A stretch of 16,248 bases of DNA from contig CALSCO010001941.1 in the NCBI GenBank assembly GCA_943704415.1, forward strand, positions 1 through 16,248, written 5' to 3'. Origin of the DNA: Parvularia atlantis. Taxonomy: Eukaryota; Opisthokonta; Rotosphaerida. The position numbers were made by a program, and so were the translations under genes. The notes under the pieces were generated by a model that worked only from the letters and a program-made list of their open reading frames with translations, made no database searches and had not been told where the DNA came from. Positions 9,606-16,248 of this stretch are shown piece after piece; the first letter of the stretch is position 1, and every line of letters starts with the position of its first letter.

Positions 9606-9618
9606 AGCAGCCCGCAGT

Positions 9619-9635
9619 TGTGTGTGCGCGCGCGC

Positions 9636-9683
<48 letters not shown>

Positions 9684-9692
9684 ATGCATGCA
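9619..9692. repeat. Alternating TG/CG microsatellite between convergent gene ends
   Basis: The tract reads (TG)4(CG)6(TG)22 from 9619 to 9682, then TG/CA-type CATGCATGCA, so strict pyrimidine-purine alternation continues to 9692. It fills most of the 95 bp between the CWC21 stop (9603-9605) and the MED21 stop (9701-9703). Such tracts readily adopt Z-DNA under negative supercoiling. Length polymorphism is expected. Confidence 0.95.
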
Positions 9693-9700
9693 AAGAAAGT

Positions 9701-10334
9701 CTACAAGGCCGCGGACGCGCGCGCCTGCTGGTCCTGCAGCACCACGGCGATCGACTCACGCACGGCCTGCAGCGTCTCGCGCCCGTCACGCACGAGCTGC
9801 TCGATGCGCTCGGCGGCCTCGGCGTTGAGCCTGTCGAGCTCGGCGAGCGCGCGCATCTTTGCAGGGGACGCGGTCAGCCACGCCGCACCATCACGAGCAC
9901 AACAACCGCACGCACCTGCTCATCCCTCGATGTGCGCGCGAGCGGCGCGAGGTCGTCGGCGTGCAGGTCGATCAGGCGCGCTGTGCGCACGATCTCGGTC
10001 GCAAAGTCGCGCGCGACGTCTGGCGCGGGGCGAGGCGCTCAGGCCCGACATGCCACGACGCGCTGCGATGCGACGTGCGCGAGCGTACTCTGCGTGGCCG
10101 CATCGAGCGACGCGGGCGCGGTCCCGCCGGCCGTCGCGGGTGTGCCGGGCAGGCGCACGGGCGGCGCGTTCTGCTGCAGGTACCCGATGGCCGTGAAGTA
10201 GAGCGTGGCCAGCTGTGTCGCCGCGCGCGCGCGGTGAGCGCACGCGAGCGCGCCTCTCAGCTGGCCGTGTCGCACACCTGGTTGAGCTCGTCCTGCAGCC
10301 GCGTGAGCGGATCGAGGCCGGATGCGTCGAGCAT
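9701..10334 (-). CDS. MED21: Mediator complex subunit 21 (Srb7)
   Basis: Four exons (10334-10278, 10212-10089, 10019-9916, 9856-9701) encode 146 aa, against 144 in human MED21. The N-terminus, MLDASGLDPLTRLQDELNQ spliced to LATLYFTAIGYLQQNAPPV, is the family signature (LTQLQDxxxxLxxxFxNAIGxLQQxAPP). The second half, with VARDFATEIVRTARLIDLHA and then EAAERIEQLVRDGRETLQAV, is the helical region that pairs with Med7 in the middle module, the hinge between Mediator and RNA polymerase II. A Pro/Ala/Thr-rich linker joins the halves. Introns are 65, 69 and 59 nt, all GT-AG with CTGA or CTCA branch sites. The gene is divergent from LYS9 with 45 bp between start codons and convergent with CWC21. Confidence 0.92.
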
Positions 10335-10379
10335 TGTTACCTATTGCAAGTGGCAATCGTTACTTTGCGTGACGTACCT
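10335..10379. promoter_or_regulatory. 45-bp divergent promoter, MED21 / LYS9
   Basis: The whole space between the two ATGs is 45 bp and is AT-richer than its surroundings. It holds an inverted repeat ATTGC-aagtg-GCAAT (10343-10357), bracketed by direct GTTAC repeats (10336-10340 and 10359-10363), and a TGACGTA element (10370-10376) resembling a CRE/bZIP half-site. Lysine genes in fungi are controlled by bZIP Gcn4-type factors, so a bZIP role is conceivable but unproven. Confidence 0.6.
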
Positions 10380-12404
10380 ATGGCGACTCGGTGCGACGCC
10401 GCTCGCTGTCGGCTGCCTCGCTCACGCGCGCCCCACCCGCACACGCGCACGCACACCGCAGCAAGGTCCTCCTGCTCGGTAGCGGCTACGTCGCCGCACC
10501 GGCCGCCGACTACGTGCTGCGCCGCGAGGAGAACCACCTGACCGTCGGTGCGTCGCCTCACTGGTGCGCTGCCATCTTCCGCTCACGCCGCGCGGGCCGC
10601 AGCCTCGTCGACGCTCAAGAACGCGCAGGCCCTCGCCGCCGGCCGGCGCAACACGACTGCGGTGCAGTTCGACGTCCGCACCGACGGCGACAAGCTGGAC
10701 GCGCTCGTGGCGGCGCACGACTTGGTCATCAGCCTCATCCCCTGGACCTACCACGCGCTCGTGCTCCAGGCCGCCATCGCCCACAAGAAGGACGTCGTCA
10801 CGACGAGCTACGTCAACCCGAAGATGGCCGAGCTGGACGAGGCGTGCGTGTGCTCGCCGCTCCTTCGCCCTTCGCCCTTCCCGTTCTCGCTCACGCGGCG
10901 ACGCGCAGCGCCCAGGCCGCCGGCATCGTCGTGCTCAACGAGGTCGGCCTCGACCCCGGTGCGGCATCCACCGCCGCGATCCATTGCTGCGCCGCTCACG
11001 CGTTCCCGGTCGCGGTCGCGGCGCGCAGGCATCGACCACTTCTACGCGATGAAGATGATCAACGCCGTGCACGCCGAGGGCGGCAAGGTGCACCTCTCAT
11101 CGCGCCGCCACGCTCACCCACACACCCAACTGCGCCGCCCCAGGTGCTCTCGTTCCTGTCGTACTGCGGCGGCCTGCCCGCGCCCGAGTGCTCCAACAAC
11201 CCGCTCGGCTACAAGTTCTCGTGGTCGCCGCGCGGCGTGTTGCTTGCGCTGCGCCAGGAGGCGCGCTTTCGCGAGAACGGCCAGGTTCGGGCGCGCGGAC
11301 GCGTCGCGTGCCACCCCTGGCTCACCCGCTTGCCGCCCGTGCGCAGACCGTCGTTGTGCCCGGCCCCGAGCTGCTAAAGTCGGCCAAGCCCATCTTCACC
11401 TACCCGGCCTTCGCCGTCTACGGCTACCCGAACCGCGACTCGACCCCGTACGACAAGAAGTACGGCATCCCCGAGGCCCATACGATCCTCCGCGGCACGC
11501 TGCGCTACCAGGGCAACCCGCAGTTCATGCAGGCCCTCGTCGACTGCGGCATGCTCGACGACGCTGTGCGCGACTACCTCGCGCCGACGGCCGCGCCGAT
11601 CACCTGGGTGCGTACATGCGCCGCGTACTGTGGGCAAGGCCTGAGAGGATTTTGCGTGCGCACGCAGCGCCAGCTGATGGCGAAGCACTTTGGCACGGCC
11701 GACGACGTCACGTGCGCGCCGCTGCGCCTGCGCCTGCGCCGTGCGTCGCTTGACCTTACGCCCGCCCCGGCAGCACCCTGCGTGCCGAGGTCGGCAAGCG
11801 CGCCAAGCTGAGCGGCGAGGAGAAGGACCGGATCGTCAACGGCATGTCGTGGTGCGCGGCATGCACCGGGAGCGGACGTCCGGCTCAGACGCACGCACAC
11901 AGGTTTGGCTTCTTCTCAGACAAGCCTGCGCCGCAGCTCAACACGCTGCTGGACGCCGTCGCAAAGACGCTCGAGCAGCACTTGTCATACAAGACGGGCG
12001 AGCGCGACATGGTGCTGCTGCAGCACAAGTTTGAGATCGAGCTGGCCAACGGCCAGAAGGTGCGCGTGCGATGACGACTGCTCGGCACGTGCGCCTGACC
12101 GCCAACCGCGTGCAGGAGCTGCGCACTTCGACGCTGCTCGAGTACGGCGACCCGTGGCCGGGCGCGACGGCGATGGCCAAGACCGTCGGCATCCCGTGCG
12201 GCATCGCGGTGCAGCTCGTGCTCGACGGTGTGTGCAGTGCTTGCGCTCCGTGCGCTGGTGCTCAGCTGAGCCATGTCGTCGTCAGGCAAGATCAAGCGCA
12301 AGGGCGTGATCGCGCCGTTCACGTCCGACGTCTACGAGCCGATCATTGAGCTGCTCGAGAAGGAGGGCATCCGCTGCATCGAGGAGACCGTGGCGACGTA
12401 CTGA
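10380..12404 (+). CDS. LYS9: Saccharopine dehydrogenase, L-glutamate-forming (saccharopine reductase)
   Basis: Twelve exons (10380-10390, 10462-10547, 10603-10843, 10909-10958, 11029-11087, 11144-11284, 11347-11607, 11668-11711, 11774-11851, 11903-12059, 12116-12227, 12286-12404) encode 452 aa, against 446 in yeast Lys9. The enzyme makes saccharopine from aminoadipate semialdehyde and glutamate with NADPH, the penultimate step of the alpha-aminoadipate lysine pathway. The Rossmann start is [20 protein letters not shown]. Further landmarks are [69 protein letters not shown], and [20 protein letters not shown]. No lysine-ketoglutarate reductase domain is fused to it, unlike animal AASS. The ATG lies in an 11-nt first exon (M-A-T-R split), supported by the phase and a clean GTGCGA intron. 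Only 74 bp separate its stop from the convergent CHY gene. Confidence 0.95.
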
Positions 12405-12478
12405 GCGTGCGCGGCCGCGTGCGCCTTAGAAGTGCTTTTTCCGTTCCGGCTGTGGCATGTGGCATCCGGACACATCTG

Positions 12479-12888
12479 TCAGTCGGCCGGCCCGGGCTCG
12501 CGCGGCCGCACGCGCTCGTCCTTCAGCAGCTTGTCGCCGACAACGCGCAAGTCGTCGGCCTCAAAGCCGATGGCGGCCTGGGGCGTCTTGGCGGGCAGGA
12601 CGTAGTGGTTGTCGCAGTGCGGGCAGTACTCGTCGGCCTCGTCAAACTGCCTGCGCCGGCACGGATGCGCGCGGTCGGCCGTCCGTGTGCGCAGGCGAGG
12701 GCCGGCCGAAGCACGCACGAGGGGTCCTTGCGGAAGACCTTCTTGCACTTCTTGCAGGCCATCGTGACCTCGGCCGTCTTGAGCAGCGCGTGGTCGGAGG
12801 CCTCTGCGTGGCACTCGGGGCAGTCGAACCACTTGCGGCAGCACGGTGCGCGCACGGCCACCTGCGCGTTGAGGACGTGCTTGCACAT
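12479..12888 (-). CDS. Small CHY-type zinc-finger protein
   Basis: Two exons (12888-12719 and 12650-12479; 68-nt GTGCGT intron) encode 113 aa. Zinc ligands are obvious: C2, H4, C16, C17, C23, C26, H27, H33, C45, C48, C66 and C69, within MCKHVLNAQVAVRAPCC, WFDCPECHAEASDHALL, MACKKCKKVFRKD and EADEYCPHCDNHYV. This is the CHY zinc finger alone, without the RING domain of Pirh2. Small stand-alone members occur in fungi; one relative, Hot13, assists small Tim proteins in the mitochondrial intermembrane space, but I cannot place this protein there. The tail (FEADDLRVVGDKLLKDERVR) is charged. Start: the ATG gives MCKH directly; an upstream in-frame ATG would add an unconserved Arg/Ala-rich stretch. 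Divergent from the SPIN90/Dip1 gene. Confidence 0.85.
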
Positions 12889-12984
12889 TCGGGGCGCTGC
12901 TGTCGGGCGGAGAGGGCGGACGCCACTGCGCGGCCACGCCTGTCGCCAGGCTGCCACACAAAGTATGACACGCGGCCACGTCTG
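12889..12984. promoter_or_regulatory. 96-bp divergent promoter, CHY protein / Dip1-like
   Basis: This is the intergenic space between two divergent start codons. It is GC-rich on the CHY side, with a small AT-richer patch near 12956-12970 (ACAAAGTATGACA) containing TGACACG (12966-12972). No TATA box is evident. Function is inferred from arrangement. Confidence 0.5.
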
Positions 12985-14442
12985 ATGGACGATCAGGCCG
13001 AAGACGAGCTCGCAAGGCGCCTGCTCGACGCGCTCGCCGGCCTCGCGCGGGACGGGCGCGTGCCGGCTGCGGTCGCGCGCGAGACGCTCGTGCCGGTCAT
13101 CGCGCTGGCCGCCGACCAGGGGCGCATGGGCGGTGCGCGCGTGCTCGCGACGTGGCTGGCCGATGCGATCCGCTCAGTCCACACATGCGCGCAGAGATGG
13201 CCGTGGCCGTCGTCGAGACCGAGTGGGCGCAGCGGCACGCCGCGGCCCTCACCGACGCCCTCTGCCTCGACGTGCTCGTCACGCAGCAGGCCACGCCCGA
13301 GCACGCCGCTGCGCGCATGTCGCTACTGCGCGAGCTCGCCCGCGCCGAGATGGCCCAGGACGATGACCGCTCGGCCGACGACAGCGCCCTGCCGCCCATC
13401 ATCGGCGTGCTAGCGCGCCTCGGCCGCCCCGCTGTCGTCGACCGGCTCGTCGCCGCGGTCTGGGACCAGGCCGGTGCGCGGTCGACGGCATCGCGCGCGC
13501 CCGTGCTGACGAGACGCAGGCACGCCAATGCACGAGGCCGCCGTGCAGCTCCTGTGCGAGGTCACGCTCAACACGATCCTCTCGGCCGAGGCGTACGGTG
13601 CGGCCGCCGGCGCTGTACTGCTGCTGTGCGCCGACGCGCGCGTGCGACGCAGCCAAGCTCGACAGGCTCTTTATCGCGTTTGTCTTTGACCAGGTCGAGC
13701 TCACGCGCGACCACCCGAGCGCGACGCTCAACCTGAGCCTGACAAAGCTGCTGGTGCGCTTGTGACCGCTGCGTGCACGCGCACGCTGACGGCCGACGAC
13801 GCAGCTCGCCATTAACGAGCAGTGCGCCATCCAGGCCTCGCGCAGCCCCGGGACGGCGAACGCGGTAATGGACATCGTCGCGGAGCGCGGGACGGGCATG
13901 CGCACGCTGTCGGAGAACGTCGCGGCGATGTTCAACCGGGGCGGTGCGTGTCAGTATCGGCAGCTGCAGCGTGTGAGGCGGAGCGCGCCGCGCCAGGCGC
14001 CGACGACATCCGCGACGGGTCCAACGCGAGCGTGCAGATCCTCCTGCTCAAGTTCCTCTACCTCGTGTTTTCGCGGCGCGCGACGGCCGACATGTTCTAC
14101 CCGAACGACCTCAAGGTCATCGTCGACATCCTCGTGCGCGAGCTGCTGGACCTGCCGCGCGACAAGCCGCTGGTGCGCCGGGCTCGCCGCCGTGCTGCCG
14201 TGCTGCCGTGCTGCCGTGCTGCCGTGCAGCCATGTGCTCACGCATGCGCACAGATCCGCCAGGGCCACCTGCGCGTGCTGCAGTGCCTGCTCGCGCACTC
14301 GCCGTACCGGCGGCAGGGGCGGCACAAGAAGACCGAGGTGCGGCGCGTGCTTGAGGCGATCTGGGCGGACGAGCAGACGGACGGGGCGACGCGGGGCGTG
14401 GCAGAGCAGGTGCTGCTCGAGAGCGCCGACGTGCTCGAGTGA
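12985..14442 (+). CDS. DIP1: SPIN90/Ldb17/Dip1-family Arp2/3 activator
   Basis: Seven exons (12985-13132, 13195-13473, 13520-13597, 13653-13753, 13805-13943, 13997-14172, 14254-14442) encode 369 aa, close to fission-yeast Dip1 (about 370). The C-terminal two-thirds is the SPIN90/Ldb17 leucine-rich (armadillo-like) domain: LDRLFIAFVFDQVELT, LSLTKLL spliced to LAINEQCAI, then VMDIVAERGTGMRTLSENVA, VQILLLKFLYLVFSRRATAD, MFYPNDLKVIVDILVRELLD and IRQGHLRVLQCLLAHSPY. This family binds Arp2/3 complex and starts linear seed filaments without needing a pre-existing filament, feeding endocytic actin patches in yeasts. There is no SH3 or proline-rich region, unlike animal SPIN90, so it is the minimal Dip1 form. 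All introns are GT-AG (46-81 nt). The stop codon lies 62 bp before the TFG start on the same strand. Confidence 0.88.
14190..14229 (+). repeat. Octamer repeat (CCGTGCTG) inside an intron
   Basis: Four exact 8-bp units (14190-14221) and a fifth ending in CCGTGCAG lie in intron 6 of the Dip1-like gene. The intron is 81 nt, against about 50-60 for its siblings, so the repeat accounts for the extra length. The last unit makes a decoy CAG acceptor 24 nt before the real one. Confidence 0.9.
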
Positions 14443-14504
14443 TGTCGTCTGCCGTCTGTGTGAGCCTGAGCGAACTGCTGTCACACTGGATGACATACAA
14501 CTGT
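14443..14504 (+). promoter_or_regulatory. Short spacer / promoter upstream of TFG
   Basis: Sixty-two bases separate the Dip1-like stop from the TFG start on the same strand. A TGACATA element is at 14491-14497. In-frame ATGs at 14442 (overlapping the preceding TGA by one base) and 14490 are alternative starts for TFG. With so little space the TFG promoter may overlap the last Dip1 exon. Confidence 0.4.
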
Positions 14505-15874
14505 ATGGATCGGTACAGCGCCGTGCGCAGCGTCGCGCCGGCCACGCCGGCCACGGCCGGGCCGAGCACGATGCTGGTGGTGAAGGGCGTGTGCGGCGAC
14601 GAGGTGCGACGGATCCCGATCCTCAACAAGGTGCGGCGGCGGTTGGCGGAGTGGGGGCGCGTGCACCGTTTGCGGCGTGGTGCTGACGCGACGCACGACG
14701 CGCACCGCGCCGCGCCCGCAGGAGCTGACGTACGACGAGCTGTGCTTCATGATGCACCGCCTGTTCCGCGACCGGCTCTCGAGCAACGTCAACAACCTCG
14801 TGCTCAAGTACACCGACGCCGGTGCCGCGCGCTGCCGCTGACGACGCTGCGCACCCGCGCTGACTGACGCGCGCGGCCGCGGCGCAGAGGGCGACCTCGT
14901 GACCATGACCGACAGCGTCGACGTGACCCACGCGCTCGAGCACTCCAACATCCTCCGCGTGACCGTCTTCGGTGCGGCGGCTTGTCGTCGTTGCCCCCTC
15001 CTCGCGGCTGCTGACGTACGCACGGCTAGACAAGGAGCTGCTGCCCGTGCCCCGCAGCGACTACGGAGGCCTCGCGCCCGACCTCAAGCGCACGCAGCTC
15101 GGCCCCGACAAGACCGTCGCCCTGCGCCGCGCGCTTGAGGACCTGCAGCGCCGCATCGACCTCATCCTCAAGACCGTCTGCGCCGACTCGGCCGCGCCGC
15201 CGGCCCCGGGCTCGCCGGACGACGCCGCTGCCGCCGCTGGTGCTGCCGCGGGCAAGGGCAAGCCGCCTGCCGACGCGCCCAAGACCGCCACCACGCCCAA
15301 GTTGTCCACGTCCGACATGGGTACGCAACCGTGTCGGTCGCAGCCGGGCACTGACGACGCATGCGCGCACACACACAGCCGAGCTGCTTGGCAGCAACAC
15401 CAAGCCGCTGCCGTCACCGCACCCGCCCGGCCCGAGCACGAGCGACATCTTGGCGGCGCAGGCGTCCCCGTCGCGCTCGGGCGGGCCCCAGCAGCCGCCA
15501 CCGCAGCCGCAGCAGACCAGCCCGTATGGCGCGGGCTACGGTGCGCAGCTGCGGTCGTCTTTGAGTGCGTGCTGATGGCGCCCTTTGTAGCCGTCGCGCC
15601 GTACCCGCAGCAGCAACAGCCGCCGCAACAGCAGGCGCCGCCCCAGCAGCTGCCGCCGCAGCAGCAGATGCCGCCGTACGCGATGCCGCCGCCACAGCAC
15701 CCGCAGCACCCGCAGCACGCGCAGCACGCGCAACACCCGCCGCCGCAGCAGCCGCCGGCCCCGGGCTATGCGCAGCCGTACGCGCAGCCGCCGCCACCTC
15801 AGCAGCAGCAGCAACAGCCGTCGTACCGGCCTGGCCCGCCGCCGCCTGGCTACGGGTATCAGCAGGGCTACTGA
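14505..15874 (+). CDS. TFG: TFG homologue (PB1 domain, coiled coil, P/Q-rich tail)
   Basis: Six exons (14505-14630, 14722-14821, 14888-14971, 15030-15320, 15379-15540, 15591-15874) encode about 348 aa; human TFG is about 400. The PB1 domain spans roughly residues 23-105: MLVVKGVCGDEVRRIPILNK, then ELTYDELCFMMHRLFRDRLS, then EGDLVTMTDSVDVTHALEHS and ILRVTVF. These follow human TFG closely. The basic-patch Lys (K27) and the acidic motif DAEGDLVTMTDSVD are both present, so head-to-tail self-assembly is possible. A coiled coil (ALRRALEDLQRRIDLILKTV) follows, then Ala/Pro linkers and a long Pro/Gln/His/Tyr-rich tail ending PPPGYGYQQGY. In animals TFG forms oligomers at ER exit sites and organises COPII carriers. 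The start is chosen at ATG 14505 by length; ATGs at 14490 and 14442 are also in frame. Confidence 0.9.
15594..15871 (+). repeat. CAG/CCG-rich low-complexity coding tract of TFG
   Basis: The last exon of TFG is almost pure Pro/Gln/His/Ala/Tyr, with CAG/CAA runs and a tandem HPQHPQHAQHAQH segment near 15695-15735. This is the P/Q-rich region expected of TFG. Mixed CAG/CAA codons limit slippage, but length variation is likely. Confidence 0.85.
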
Positions 15875-15990
15875 CCGTGGAGACCTTTTCGCGCTTTATG
15901 AAGCAAAGTACCCACTTCTCTCCATTTTCTCTTTTCCGTCTGCGCACTCTGCTCCAGTGAGCGACTCCGCTTTGTTTGCTTTTGCACAAA
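15875..15990 (+). promoter_or_regulatory. TFG 3' end and promoter of the next gene
   Basis: This 116-bp spacer is much less GC-rich than the rest and has pyrimidine-rich runs (around 15920-15940 and 15969-15983) before CACAAA-ATG. It must hold the TFG 3' UTR and the core promoter of the downstream gene. No AATAAA or TATAAA is present. Confidence 0.5.
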
Positions 15991-16248
15991 ATGTTTGCAA
16001 GCCTCGGCAGGGTGTCGTGTGTGCGCACGGTCGGGCAATGTCGCCGGTACAACCTCGATGACGTTCGTGTTCTCTTCCAAGACCAGACGCCCGTCACGGC
16101 AAGCAACGCCAACAAGAAGACGATCTGCTACGCTCGCGTCACTGGAAGATTCTCGCGTCTCGTCCGACCACCAACGCGGTGACCTCGACCGTCAGGTGGC
16201 CGACCTGCAACAAGCAAGCGGAGTCGGCAGCGTCGTCATCAAGGACAT
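15991..16248 (+). CDS. 5' end of an unrecognised gene (runs off the window)
   Basis: ATG at 15991 opens a 30-nt exon (MFASLGRVSC) followed by an intron-like 61-nt segment, 16021-16081: donor GTGCGC, branch-like CGATGAC, pyrimidine tract and acceptor CCAAG. Exon 2 starts at 16082 and stays open to the window end in the matching phase. The product starts with an Arg/Ser/Thr-rich basic stretch (TRRPSRQATPTRRRS). A more polar, possibly helical segment follows (GDLDRQVADLQQASGVGSVV). Unspliced, the first frame ends at a TGA at 16180-16182. I do not recognise the family from about 65 residues. The model rests on the intron grammar of the neighbouring genes. Confidence 0.5.

Noticed and set aside
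8841-9689. Long minus-strand frames opposite the RS tail, with a His-Thr repeat start
   Set aside because: They are the reverse reading of RS/RE codons and the TG microsatellite; no start context or domain supports them.
10380-12404. Bifunctional AASS (lysine-ketoglutarate reductase plus saccharopine dehydrogenase)
   Set aside because: The model is 452 aa and starts directly at the Rossmann motif; no reductase domain lies upstream, where MED21 begins 45 bp away.
14190-14229. CRISPR-like or regulatory repeat array
   Set aside because: The units are contiguous 8-mers without spacers inside an intron of a eukaryotic gene.
1-16248. tRNA, rRNA, bacterial operon signals
   Set aside because: No cloverleaf-like stretch or rRNA-like sequence was noticed, and the intron-rich gene structure rules out a prokaryotic reading; a covariance-model scan was not possible here.

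Overview
This window is nuclear DNA from a GC-rich, very compact eukaryote. By eye it is about two-thirds G+C. Seven complete protein-coding genes and one partial one can be read once roughly 68 spliceosomal introns of 46-91 nt are removed. None of the long uninterrupted frames is a full gene; almost every gene is a chain of short exons. The intron grammar is uniform: donor GTGCGN or GTACGN (a few GC), a CTGAC/CTCAC-like branch site, and acceptor CAG/AAG/TAG. Removing introns by this rule gives proteins with no internal stops and with normal family lengths. That agreement is the main evidence for the gene models.

Layout: (1) 1-750 holds plus-sense fragments that look like coding sequence but that I cannot assign. 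(2) 751-8362, minus strand: a complete 38-exon RalGAP alpha-subunit gene (about 1,855 aa) with its Rap/Ran-GAP domain at the C-terminus. (3) 8442-9605, plus: Cwc21/SRRM2-type spliceosome protein with an RS tail, divergent from RalGAP across 79 bp. (4) 9701-10334, minus: Mediator subunit 21, convergent with CWC21 across 95 bp that are mostly a TG/CG alternating tract. (5) 10380-12404, plus: stand-alone saccharopine reductase (LYS9), with only 45 bp between its start and the MED21 start. (6) 12479-12888, minus: small CHY zinc-finger protein. (7) 12985-14442, plus: SPIN90/Ldb17/Dip1-type Arp2/3 activator. (8) 14505-15874, plus: TFG homologue (PB1 domain, coiled coil, P/Q-rich tail). (9) 15991 to the window end: start of an unrecognised gene.

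Organism: a LYS9 that is not fused into a bifunctional AASS protein, and a Dip1-like SPIN90 protein without an SH3 domain, point to a fungus or fungus-like lineage. RalGAP alpha, SRRM2-type Cwc21 and especially TFG are best known from animals. Together they suggest an early-branching opisthokont (zoosporic fungus, aphelid/rozellid-like, or unicellular holozoan). This is inference from gene content only; the species cannot be named.

The genes do not form one pathway. They are housekeeping genes for Ral GTPase signalling, splicing, transcription, lysine biosynthesis, actin nucleation and ER-exit-site organisation. I see no mobile element, CRISPR array, rRNA or tRNA. The most interesting signals are in the splicing system: a near-universal C at donor position +4, and at least four (probably five) GC-AG introns, one or two of them inside the gene for the splicing factor Cwc21.
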